A stretch of DNA of 13,435 bases from an uncultured cyanobacterium (GTDB lineage: Bacteria > Cyanobacteriota > Vampirovibrionia > Gastranaerophilales > Gastranaerophilaceae), in assembly GCA_947073895.1 (NCBI GenBank), contig CAMTNN010000025.1, positions 1-13,435 on the forward strand, written 5' to 3'. Below the pieces are notes generated by a model, which was given only the letters and a program-made list of their open reading frames with translations, was not told where the DNA came from and ran no database searches. Below are positions 7,629 through 13,435 of this stretch, piece by piece (position 1 is the stretch's first letter; each line of letters starts with the position of its first letter). The translations under genes and the position numbers were made by a program.

Positions 7629-7862
7629 TTACGAAAAATAATCACAAATTAACTTTTCTTTACGAGGAACAAGTTTTTTTATTTTTTCAATCAAAGGGTT
7701 TTTCTCTGATTCTTCTAGCTGTTTTTTTAACACAGCTTTTTGAAGGATTAGAGAATTGTACAAATCTTCACAAACTTCTGAGGTAGATGAATGTATATTT
7801 AACTTCTTAATTTGTAATTCTGTCTGCGCTATGCGCTTTTTTAATTGATTCTTATTGTTCAC
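7629..7862 (-). CDS. Small hypothetical coiled-coil protein
   Basis: A 77-residue, Lys/Glu-rich ORF with a GTG start. Residues about 3-55 have heptad-like spacing of Leu/Ile (LKKRIAQTELQIKKLNI, then SLILQKAVLKKQLEE), suggesting a short coiled coil, followed by a basic tail (KIKKLVPRKEKL). No signal peptide, membrane segment or known motif. There is no convincing Shine-Dalgarno sequence before the GTG, and an ATG two bases upstream is in a frame that stops at once. The stop lies 31 bases before the transketolase start, just upstream of that operon's promoter. I do not recognise the protein; it may be real given its strand and fit between neighbours, but it could be a chance ORF. Confidence 0.5.
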   Translation of the reverse strand: MNNKNQLKKRIAQTELQIKKLNIHSSTSEVCEDLYNSLILQKAVLKKQLEESEKNPLIEKIKKLVPRKEKLICDYFS

Positions 7863-7920
7863 ATGATAAGAATAACTGTTTTTATATTTTTTTTCATCAA
7901 TCTTTTAGTGGATTTATACT

Positions 7921-8058
7921 GCATTAGGCGAGGAAGCAGAAGGCCTCTTGGAGTTTATAAAAGAGAATACGACATATAATTCAAAACTCCAAACAATAAT
8001 CGAGCTAATCTCAGGTGGCGATGAAACATTATTAAATTCAGATAAATCAGTAAACTAA
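7921..8058 (+). pseudogene. Broken partial copy of the 801-residue protein gene, inverted relative to it
   Basis: Read on the plus strand, 7921-8055 encodes ALGEEAEGLLEFIKENTTYN followed by SKLQTIIELISGGDETLLNS and DKSVN, then a TAA stop (8056-8058). This matches residues 357-401 of the large protein encoded on the minus strand at 9560-9426: 40 of 45 residues and, by hand count, 119 of 135 bases are identical (88%). Homology begins abruptly at the GCA codon and ends at the stop, where the full gene has TGG. There is an in-frame stop (TAG, 7906-7908) before it and no in-frame ATG or ribosome binding site, so it is not a working gene. Of the 15 codons that differ, 10 differ silently, suggesting it came from a paralogue once under protein-level selection rather than from a recent copy decaying at random. 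No transposase or target repeat is seen at its ends. Confidence 0.88.
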
Positions 8059-8137
8059 AAGAAATTATTATCTTGCAAATTGGTGTAATTTTGATGACAT
8101 TAATAATATTAAAAAACTATATTTTGAATGATACTAA

Positions 8138-8171
8138 ATATACCCACCAAGATTATTGTTGGTGGGTATAT
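8138..8171 (-). terminator. Strong hairpin, likely transcription terminator
   Basis: A perfect 13-base inverted repeat, ATATACCCACCAA (8138-8150) and TTGGTGGGTATAT (8159-8171), with an 8-base loop. It lies about 50 bases past the stop codon of the large minus-strand gene, in the right place for its terminator; the minus-strand sequence after the stem is only moderately T-rich (TTTAGTATC). On the plus strand the stem is followed by GCC and then TTATTTTTATTA, so it could instead, or also, end plus-strand transcripts. The rest of the gap (7863-7920, 8059-8137, 8172-8222) shows no other element I can name. Confidence 0.6.
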
Positions 8172-8222
8172 GCCTTATTTTTATTAGTTTCCGATCAGAT
8201 GTTCCGTTGTCTACCCTACAAT

Positions 8223-10628
8223 TTAGCTGTAATATGCATCCAAAATTGCATCTACATATTGTCTGAAGTTTATCATGTATACCTTTTGGTCATTACCTTT
8301 TTCATCCTGACCTCTTGTGATACCAGAATATGAACCATTAGTGAAACCATTTGATAGTTTAACGTATGTTCCACATGAATCTTTTCTTTGACTTGATTTA
8401 TTGCAACCTTTGCTTGCAAGTTTTCCTGCATCTGTAATGTTAGAAGACCATTGTTGAGTAACGGTTTGCATTGCTGTATTTAACTTATCTTTATCAAGAC
8501 CTTGTCCTGCTAATGCATTTACAACTGCATAACCCAAGTTGTACAATCTATTACAAATATCTGTAGAATATTTATTTCCATCACTGTGTGCACTTGTACC
8601 TAATTCTATATTATAGTTGCCATTGTATAAATCTGCGAATGAAATATCAGTACCATTCAATGTCCAGTCATTATAGGCTCCGCTTCCACCCCACAGACGT
8701 AGACCTCCATCTCCGTCTGAAAAGCTTCCGTTACCTCCCGGTAAACCAGTTCTGTCAGCTCCATTAGCCCAATTTGCTACGCCTGCAATTGTTGAATAGT
8801 TTGGAGTTACATCAATTGTAATTTTCTTGGTTCCAATAGTTTTTCCATCATATTGAACAACAATAGTGGTTACAAGGAATCCTTCTTGATCTCCTGCCTT
8901 AAGTTTTAATTTCCCAGTACTAGAATTGATACTTGCTTCGCCACCACTTGTACCAGTTACCGAATACTCAAATAGGCTTCTATCCGCATTAGGAATATTT
9001 GTTTCTACTGAAGCATCAATATTATCCAGAACTTGTCCTGCTTTTAGAGTCTTATTATTTAGTGTTGTATCTGAATTCCATTTTGTAACTGCTAGTTTGC
9101 TGACATCAACAATCTTAGCAATTAAAGCAAATAATTGATTCATTTTTACTGACAATTCATATGCGCCTTTACCTTCGCTGCCATCATAACCGTTTATCGT
9201 TCCCTTATGATCTGAGCCAAATACTGTTGTAACTGCTTTTGCATAATCTCCACCCAATGCTTTTGCTGCATCACAGTACGCTATAGCTTTTTCTTTAGCT
9301 TTTTCTAAATCTTTTTTGTTGTTTTCATAGTCTGTTTGCAATGCGTCCAATTCGCCGGTGCCACCGATTGCTCCCAATACGATTGATTTTATTGCATTAA
9401 TTACCGCTTCTTGTACTTTGCTCCAGTTTACTGATTTATCTGCATTCAATAATGTTTCATCTCCGCCAGAGATTCTATCAATTATTGTTTGGAGTTTTGA
9501 ATTATAAGTCGTATTCTCTTTGATAAATTCTAAGAAGCCTTCTGCATCTTCGCCTAATGCATTACGGATTGCTTGTTTGAATTCATCACTAGCATTATCA
9601 CGATATTTTGAGAATACTTCTACTGTTACTTCCAGCTTTTTATAGTCAGCAGATTGTTTAAATTCATTTGCAATTTCGCCGATTTTTGCAGCTATAGTTG
9701 CGTACAATGATTGGCCTTCAGCCGCTGTTGTACCAGAAGTTTTAATCCAGTTATCAATAAATTTAGATAATGCGCTATCATATTCTTTTTCATAACCTGC
9801 GAATTTTGCTTTGTCTCCGGCAAGACTATCTGTGATTTTTTTAGTCAAGCTAGCCTTTTGAGCATCATTTAATTTTGCGCTGTTATAGCCGTATTCGCTT
9901 AAATCAATATTACCACCTTCATTTGTGATACCTGCTTCTTTAAGGTAGCTGCTGATAACAGCTTTGATTTGTTTTTCAATATCTCCTGCAGTCCAAGGTT
10001 TATCTGTTGGAGCAAGGATTTTTTGTTCAATATAGTTGTTAATAATTTCTGTTAAATCTTTATCAGCAGCGATATCATAATTTAATCCGCTTAGTCCGCT
10101 GTACATTCTTTGTGAAACTTGTGGTGATCTGAATTGGTCAGCTAAAGTTTCAGCAGTTGCACGACAGAAAGCAGGTTGTAATGCTTCTTGAAGAAGTGCA
10201 TCTATAGTTTGACCACAATTTTCATCATAGTTATCAACAACGCCGACTAATAATTCTGCCATTTTACCGTTCCAAGTACCAATGTGGTTCTGGTCAATTA
10301 TTCCGCTAACTTCAGCTTCTTTTGCACTGATAAGTTCTTCTAATTTTTGATAGTTTCCAATTGTAATGTCTGCTTTTGCAAGCTCATCAGCGCCCATGCG
10401 GTTATTTTGAGCTATAGAGTCAAGCTTTAACCAAAATTTGTTAAACTCTGTAGCTGAAACATCAGCAATATTAACACCGGTAGCTTCAGAAAATTCAGTG
10501 CTGCCAAGGTATTCTCTCATTTCACCTTTTGTGATTTCTTTATCATTATTTAAGTCAGCTTTAGTTTTCCAGTCATCTTGCTTGGCTAAAAATAAAAAAA
10601 TCTGTGAACCTGATATTTTGTCTGCCAT
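8223..10628 (-). CDS. Large protein of unknown function with N-terminal EF-hand loop and Ig-like segment
   Basis: An 801-residue protein I do not recognise. Residues 25-36 (DLNNDKEITKGE) are a textbook EF-hand/dockerin calcium loop with D, N, D, E, I and E at positions 1, 3, 5, 7, 8 and 12. Residues about 40-530 are mostly helical, acidic and rich in Ala, Lys and Asp, with a likely coiled coil near 426-450. Residues about 530-612 look like a bacterial Ig/cadherin-type beta domain (FEYSVTGTSGGEASINSSTG, ending KKITIDVTPNY). Residues 615-660 are Gly/Asp/Asn-rich (GLPGGNGSFSDGDGG, LRLWGGSGAYNDW), and a helical tail with three Cys ends DAILDAYYS. There is no Sec signal peptide or membrane segment, so it is either cytoplasmic or exported by another route. 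The start is supported by AAGGAG seven bases upstream and a good promoter. A 45-codon fragment of a close paralogue lies inverted downstream. A surface, adhesive or structural role is only a guess. Confidence 0.85.
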   Translation of the reverse strand: MADKISGSQIFLFLAKQDDWKTKADLNNDKEITKGEMREYLGSTEFSEATGVNIADVSATEFNKFWLKLDSIAQNNRMGADELAKADITIGNYQKLEELISAKEAEVSGIIDQNHIGTWNGKMAELLVGVVDNYDENCGQTIDALLQEALQPAFCRATAETLADQFRSPQVSQRMYSGLSGLNYDIAADKDLTEIINNYIEQKILAPTDKPWTAGDIEKQIKAVISSYLKEAGITNEGGNIDLSEYGYNSAKLNDAQKASLTKKITDSLAGDKAKFAGYEKEYDSALSKFIDNWIKTSGTTAAEGQSLYATIAAKIGEIANEFKQSADYKKLEVTVEVFSKYRDNASDEFKQAIRNALGEDAEGFLEFIKENTTYNSKLQTIIDRISGGDETLLNADKSVNWSKVQEAVINAIKSIVLGAIGGTGELDALQTDYENNKKDLEKAKEKAIAYCDAAKALGGDYAKAVTTVFGSDHKGTINGYDGSEGKGAYELSVKMNQLFALIAKIVDVSKLAVTKWNSDTTLNNKTLKAGQVLDNIDASVETNIPNADRSLFEYSVTGTSGGEASINSSTGKLKLKAGDQEGFLVTTIVVQYDGKTIGTKKITIDVTPNYSTIAGVANWANGADRTGLPGGNGSFSDGDGGLRLWGGSGAYNDWTLNGTDISFADLYNGNYNIELGTSAHSDGNKYSTDICNRLYNLGYAVVNALAGQGLDKDKLNTAMQTVTQQWSSNITDAGKLASKGCNKSSQRKDSCGTYVKLSNGFTNGSYSGITRGQDEKGNDQKVYMINFRQYVDAILDAYYS

Positions 10629-10663
10629 AGTGTTACTCCTTGTTTTGGTTTTCCCTATTTCTC

Positions 10664-10691
10664 TTTATATATATCGGCTTTTTTGAGTAAA
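10664..10691 (-). promoter_or_regulatory. Promoter of the 801-residue protein gene
   Basis: Minus-strand TTTACT (10691-10686), a 16-base spacer and TATAAA (10669-10664) make a plausible vegetative promoter. Transcription would start near 10657, giving a leader of about 28 bases that includes the AAGGAG ribosome binding site at about 10641-10636. The gene is separated from rpsU upstream by a terminator, so it should be transcribed alone. Motif reading only. Confidence 0.55.
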
Positions 10692-10735
10692 ACTTTAGGA
10701 GTTTTAATAAAATTGTTACAAATCTTTACAGATAT

Positions 10736-10767
10736 AAAAAATGCCGATGTTGCCATCGACATTTTTC
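10736..10767 (-). terminator. Rho-independent terminator of rpsU
   Basis: On the minus strand a 9-base stem ATGTCGATG / CATCGGCAT closes a GCAA tetraloop (10753-10750) and is followed by a run of six T (10741-10736). The one imperfect pair is a G-U wobble in the minus-strand RNA but an A-C mismatch in the plus-strand RNA, so the element is built for minus-strand transcripts. It begins about 10 bases after the rpsU stop codon. Confidence 0.88.
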
Positions 10768-10775
10768 TAAATTTA

Positions 10776-10949
10776 TTATACCTTGCGTTTGCGAGCTGCT
10801 TCTGATTTGCGTTTTCTCTTTACGCTTGGCTTTTCATATCTTTCGCGTTTTTTTACTTCAGATAAGATTCCAGCTTTTTGGATTTTTTTCTTAAATCTGC
10901 GTAATGCGCTTTCGATTGATTCGTTTTCGCCAACTTTAACTTCTGCCAT
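10776..10949 (-). CDS. rpsU: 30S ribosomal protein bS21
   Basis: A 57-residue, strongly basic protein: [20 protein letters not shown], then [20 protein letters not shown] and [17 protein letters not shown]. This is bS21 over its full length, including the ESALRRFK...GIL core and the Arg/Lys-rich tail; it sits on the small-subunit platform near the anti-Shine-Dalgarno sequence and helps initiation. The [13 protein letters not shown] start resembles cyanobacterial bS21, while [17 protein letters not shown] is more Firmicutes-like. The ribosome binding site is GAAGGTGGTGA, about 8 bases before the ATG. It has its own terminator and a plausible promoter (TTGTTT at 11003-10998, 16 bases, CATAAT at 10981-10976), so it is probably transcribed alone, though readthrough from the SPFH gene is possible. 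Confidence 0.97.
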   Translation of the reverse strand: MAEVKVGENESIESALRRFKKKIQKAGILSEVKKRERYEKPSVKRKRKSEAARKRKV

Positions 10950-10975
10950 TTTATATTTTCACCACCTTCATAGCA

Positions 10976-11003
10976 ATTATGTAACTATTCTATGTTAAAA
11001 CAA
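10976..11003 (-). promoter_or_regulatory. Putative rpsU promoter
   Basis: Minus-strand TTGTTT (11003-10998), a 16-base spacer and CATAAT (10981-10976) lie about 30 bases before the rpsU start, in the 75-base gap after the SPFH gene. The -35 is weak and the call rests on position and motif alone. A short AT-only inverted repeat (10995-11014) overlaps the -35. Confidence 0.4.
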
Positions 11004-11024
11004 ATCTGTTTTAATTGCAAGCTA

Positions 11025-11816
11025 CTATTTACTTGGGCTTACATTAATGAATGGAACTGAGTTACCCATCATATATTGAGGCATTTTACCGTCCCACTTT
11101 TGAACAGCTTCGTATTGTACAAGTGATTTGTTCTGGCTTAAAGCCTGTGCTCTGATGGCCATTGAACGAGCTTCTGCTTCTGCTGCTATAACTTTTTGTT
11201 TTGCTTCTTCTTGAACCTGTACTGTTTTATTTTTAGCTTTTAAAGCTTCTTGTTCTGCTGTTACTTTGCTTTCGATTGCTTTTTCAAAAACATCTGAGTA
11301 ATTAATTTCTGTCATTTGGAAATCGGTTACATTAATATAGTTATCTGCTAAAGACTCATGAAGTTTGAATAAAATATCTCCTGTAGCTTTTTCTCTGTTT
11401 GCGATTAAATCTTGAGCGTTCCATTTCCCGATAATATCTTTGATTGTACCTTCAACAACCGGAGTTAGAATTTTGCTTTGATAATCCATACCAACTTCCT
11501 GGAATAGTTTATTTACATTATCCGGCTGAACATTGTAGTTGATTACATAAGTAATTCTAGCTTGTTGGATATCTTTTGTATAAACTGCAGTGGTAAGGGT
11601 ATTTTTTTGAGTCTTAACATCCATTGTTTTAAATTTTTGGATAAAAGGGAATACAAGGTGCAAACCTTCTCCGTATGATTCAGATTGAACTTGTCCAAGG
11701 CGAATTTTTATACCTCTCTCTCCTGGCCCTACCATTGCAAACGGATTGCACATTACTATAAAACACACTAATAAACATAATACCAAAACTGGTATTCCAA
11801 AAAATTTTTTGTCCAT
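11025..11816 (-). CDS. Prohibitin-like SPFH/band 7 membrane protein
   Basis: A 263-residue protein with an N-terminal membrane anchor (about residues 6-27), an SPFH/band 7 domain (about 28-195, opening MVGPGERGIKIRLGQV and containing GLHLVFPFIQKFKTMDVKTQ), a charged Ala/Glu/Lys coiled coil (about 180-240, with KVIAAEAEARSMAIRAQAL), and the end block KWDGKMPQYMMGNSVPFINV typical of prohibitins. Family members form large membrane rings, organise membrane microdomains and in some bacteria regulate the FtsH protease (HflC/HflK type); the KWDGK end points to the prohibitin branch rather than HflC, flotillin or stomatin. The ribosome binding site is AAGAAAGGGAAG. It follows the small two-pass membrane protein gene by 12 bases and is probably co-transcribed and perhaps co-functional with it. 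Confidence 0.94.
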   Translation of the reverse strand: MDKKFFGIPVLVLCLLVCFIVMCNPFAMVGPGERGIKIRLGQVQSESYGEGLHLVFPFIQKFKTMDVKTQKNTLTTAVYTKDIQQARITYVINYNVQPDNVNKLFQEVGMDYQSKILTPVVEGTIKDIIGKWNAQDLIANREKATGDILFKLHESLADNYINVTDFQMTEINYSDVFEKAIESKVTAEQEALKAKNKTVQVQEEAKQKVIAAEAEARSMAIRAQALSQNKSLVQYEAVQKWDGKMPQYMMGNSVPFINVSPSK

Positions 11817-11828
11817 TTCTTCCCTTTC

Positions 11829-12020
11829 TTAATTTAAACCAATCAATGCTAATGTTACATATAAAACTGCAACAGCAAAAACAAAACTGCAGAAAATAAT
11901 TAGCATTTGTTTTCCATATTTTTGATAAAGGTTTTCGCCTGTAATATAGCAAGCTGCCATTATACAAAGATTAACCAGTATGATTAATGACAATAATAAA
12001 AATAAAATTCTTACAACCAT
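11829..12020 (-). CDS. Small two-pass membrane protein upstream of the SPFH gene
   Basis: A 63-residue hydrophobic protein with two membrane segments, at about residues 4-25 (ILFLLLSLIILVNLCIMAAC) and 39-61 (MLIIFCSFVFAVAVLYVTLA), joined by a short polar loop ITGENLYQKYGK. The start is supported by GAGAGG six bases before the ATG. It ends 12 bases before the prohibitin-like gene on the same strand, which suggests one transcript and possibly a partner of the SPFH ring. I do not recognise a family. An out-of-frame ORF overlaps it and the SPFH gene but is a shadow: it has no ribosome binding site and a Cys/Tyr-rich, unlikely protein. Confidence 0.78.
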   Translation of the reverse strand: MVVRILFLLLSLIILVNLCIMAACYITGENLYQKYGKQMLIIFCSFVFAVAVLYVTLALIGLN

Positions 12021-12100
12021 ATAAACCTCTCTATATTATTCTAAAAGATTTGATGATTTTAAGTATCATTTAAAAAGAGTATTTGTGTTAATATAGACCT
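12021..12100. promoter_or_regulatory. Divergent intergenic region; -10 placed for a leaderless plus-strand transcript
   Basis: This 80-base AT-rich gap serves two divergent genes. On the plus strand TAATAT (12089-12094) lies six bases before the ATG at 12101 and no Shine-Dalgarno sequence is present, so transcription from this -10 would start at or next to the ATG. On the minus strand the ribosome binding site GAGAGG lies near 12032-12027 and TAGAAT/TAATAT motifs near 12045-12035 are possible -10 elements with no clear -35. Motif reading only. Confidence 0.35.
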
Positions 12101-13048
12101 ATGAAAAGACTTTGCGTTTTTGCACACTGGGATAGAGATAATATTGTTGACGAGTATGTTATTTATTACCTTAAAGCTTTGAAGGAAGTCTGTTCTACAA
12201 TTATTTTTGTATCTGACACTGATAGTACGGATACAGCTTGCTTAAACGGTATTGCTGATTATTGTATAGTAAAAAAACATGGGGAATATGATTTTGGGTC
12301 ATACAAACGTGGTTTTTTATATGCTTTAGAAAATAATCTTGAATTTGATGAATTGTTATTTGCGAATGATTCCTGCTATGGGCCGTTTTATTCTCTTAGT
12401 TATATTTTTAATAAAATGGCAAAGAAAAAATGCGATTGGTGGGGATTAACAAAGAATAGTTATGGTTTGGAAGAAAGAGAAAACGGGTATTTTTCATATT
12501 GGTTTCCTCATATTCAGAGCTATTTTTTATTGTTTAAACCACAAGTTTTTAATTCTGAAATCTTTATTGATTTTATGAAAAATATAAAATCTCAAGATGA
12601 TAAAAATAAAGTTATTATTGAATATGAAATGGGCTTAAGCAACATATTGGATAATAACGGCTTTAAACATGCTTCTTATATAAACAAATATTCTCATACA
12701 CAAAATTCAACTATTCTAAAATGGGACAGAATGATTAAAAAGTACAAGTTCCCATTCTTAAAAACAGAAATCCCTAAACGAGGTATGTTTATTGAGGGTG
12801 AGGTTAAAAATTGGGGTAAGGTTATTTCTTCTGTTTATGATTATCCGACAGAGTTAATTTCAAAGAATGCGAACCGTCTGAGTAATTTTCAGCAAAATTT
12901 ATATAAAGATATGAATTTATACCGAAAATTACGTTATAGAATTTTAAAAAATCTACCTTTTGAATGCAGAGAAGGACTTATTTTTATTGAGAAAAATATA
13001 TTTAAATTATGCAATGCTATTTGTTTCAATAAACTCAAGAAGTTCTGA
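12101..13048 (+). CDS. RgpF-family (rhamnan synthesis protein F-like) polysaccharide protein
   Basis: A 315-residue protein whose first 270 residues resemble the RgpF family: KRLCVFAHWDRDNIVDEYVI (2-21), YYLKALKEVC followed by IIFVSDT, EYDFGSYKRGF (62-72), LLFANDSCYGPF (85-96) and CDWWGLTKNS (111-120). RgpF-type proteins take part in making rhamnose-containing cell-wall polysaccharides and related surface glycans, and are thought to act as glycosyltransferases; the donor and acceptor here are unknown. It is shorter than many RgpF proteins, with a basic C-terminal tail. The start matches the family start exactly, yet there is no Shine-Dalgarno sequence and a -10-like TAATAT lies only six bases upstream, so the mRNA may be leaderless. 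Its last 42 bases overlap the convergent GT4 gene. Together the two suggest a surface polysaccharide cluster continuing to the right. Confidence 0.88.
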   Translation: MKRLCVFAHWDRDNIVDEYVIYYLKALKEVCSTIIFVSDTDSTDTACLNGIADYCIVKKHGEYDFGSYKRGFLYALENNLEFDELLFANDSCYGPFYSLSYIFNKMAKKKCDWWGLTKNSYGLEERENGYFSYWFPHIQSYFLLFKPQVFNSEIFIDFMKNIKSQDDKNKVIIEYEMGLSNILDNNGFKHASYINKYSHTQNSTILKWDRMIKKYKFPFLKTEIPKRGMFIEGEVKNWGKVISSVYDYPTELISKNANRLSNFQQNLYKDMNLYRKLRYRILKNLPFECREGLIFIEKNIFKLCNAICFNKLKKF

Positions 13049-13435
13049 TGCGCATTTTTTCCAACTAAATCTTTTAGCTCTGCCAAGTCCAAGTTTGGAA
13101 CATTCATGTCTGAACTCTTCGTTAAAGTACATTTTTTCATAAGCTTCAATCATTTCTTCATCTGATGTTGGATTTATTTTAATACCGGCTTCTCCTATAA
13201 CTTCTGGTAAAGAACTTGTGTCTGATGTAATTACCGGACATCCGCATTGCATAGCTTCCAGCACTGGCAGACCAAAACCTTCGTATAAGGATGGGTAAAT
13301 AAAACACAGTGCATTTGAAAAATAGTGTCTCAAATCTTGTTCTTCAATGTAACCTGTAAGAACAACTTTTGATTTGTCATATTGGTTTAATATTGAATCC
13401 AGTTCTGTTTTGAATTTTTTCCATACACCTCCGCC
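13007..13435 (-). CDS. Family 4 glycosyltransferase, C-terminal part (5' end beyond the window)
   Basis: The frame is open from the right edge to a TAA at 13009-13007, giving the last 142 residues of a GT-B fold glycosyltransferase. Visible are GGGVWKKF at the edge, VVLTGYIEEQDLRHYFSNAL, then the GT4 nucleotide-sugar motif SLYEGFGLPVLEAMQCGCPV (the E-x7-E pair is in EGFGLPVLE), then TSDTSSLPEVIGEAGI and the C-terminal helix block ending SWKKCASELLEFI. Such enzymes transfer a sugar from a nucleotide donor in the synthesis of surface polysaccharides. The TTG codon near 13333 is internal, because the frame and the homology continue upstream of it. It converges on the RgpF-type gene and overlaps it by 42 bases. 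The donor sugar is not predictable from this part. Confidence 0.93.
   Translation of the reverse strand, partial: GGGVWKKFKTELDSILNQYDKSKVVLTGYIEEQDLRHYFSNALCFIYPSLYEGFGLPVLEAMQCGCPVITSDTSSLPEVIGEAGIKINPTSDEEMIEAYEKMYFNEEFRHECSKLGLGRAKRFSWKKCASELLEFIETNSIA

Noticed and set aside
7597..7645. Longer start for the transketolase subunit at 7645
   Set aside because: The extra 16 residues match no family start, lack a ribosome binding site and would overlap the preceding ORF and the extended -10 promoter.
8073..8333. Plus-strand 86-codon hydrophobic ORF after the gene fragment
   Set aside because: It starts at a non-ATG codon without a ribosome binding site, runs through the 13-bp hairpin and into the 3' end of the large minus-strand gene in antisense, and its protein is Cys/Tyr/Ile-rich and unlike its neighbours.
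7921..9560. Diversity-generating retroelement (template and variable repeat)
   Set aside because: The two similar segments differ mostly silently and not specifically at adenines, the matched part is internal rather than at the 3' end, and no reverse transcriptase is present.
10783..10998. Plus-strand ORF across the rpsU region
   Set aside because: It is the antisense shadow of rpsU, whose protein is unmistakable on the minus strand.
10995..11014. Hairpin TTAAAACA / TGTTTTAA after the SPFH gene as a terminator
   Set aside because: The stem is almost all A-T and no T-run follows it on the minus strand; it overlaps the probable rpsU -35 instead.
11680..11967. Minus-strand 95-codon ORF overlapping the SPFH and small membrane protein genes
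   Set aside because: It is out of frame with two well-supported genes, has no ribosome binding site and encodes an implausible Cys/Phe-rich sequence.

Overview
The window is about 13.4 kb of AT-rich, gene-dense bacterial chromosome, with short gaps and mostly minus-strand genes. No genome context is available, so the taxonomic guess rests on gene content and style. The bS21 protein has a cyanobacteria-like start ([14 protein letters not shown]) and a Firmicutes-like end ([17 protein letters not shown]). Together with low GC, a single-membrane-style FtsEX and several c-di-GMP-type signalling proteins, this fits a non-photosynthetic cyanobacterial relative from the gut (Gastranaerophilales/Vampirovibrionia, 'Melainabacteria'). 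That is an inference; a low-GC Firmicute or another candidate lineage is not excluded.

Left part (1-2537): a minus-strand GAF/HD-GYP signalling protein overlaps the start of a probable exported protein that runs off the left edge. Upstream of it, on the plus strand, a family 2 glycosyltransferase (DPM1-like) is read from an overlapping divergent promoter region.

Central operon (7597 down to 2526, minus strand): transketolase C-terminal subunit, ftsE, ftsX, an HDOD protein, a protein with a degenerate receiver and a degenerate GGDEF domain, and an isochorismatase-like hydrolase. Gaps are 6-18 bases or the genes overlap, so they are probably co-transcribed from an extended -10 promoter at 7616-7624. 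FtsEX controls septal wall hydrolysis; the two downstream genes look like signalling or scaffold proteins and could tie division to an internal signal. The operon meets the glycosyltransferase gene tail to tail with a 12-base overlap.

Middle accessory region (7629-10740): a small coiled-coil ORF; a gap of about 360 bases holding a broken plus-strand copy of part of the large neighbouring gene and a 13-bp perfect hairpin; and a gene for an 801-residue protein of unknown function with an N-terminal EF-hand-type calcium loop, a helical body, an Ig-like segment and a Gly/Asp-rich stretch. The broken copy (7921-8055) is about 88% identical by hand count to 9426-9560, in inverted orientation, which implies that paralogues of this gene exist or existed. 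This is the most unusual part of the window.

Right part (10741-13435): rpsU (bS21) with its own promoter and terminator; a two-gene unit of a small membrane protein and a prohibitin/SPFH protein; a plus-strand RgpF-type polysaccharide protein, possibly leaderless; and, converging on it with a 42-base overlap, the 3' part of a GT4 glycosyltransferase gene cut by the right edge. The last two suggest the start of a surface polysaccharide cluster. No tRNA, rRNA, CRISPR array, transposase or phage gene was seen.
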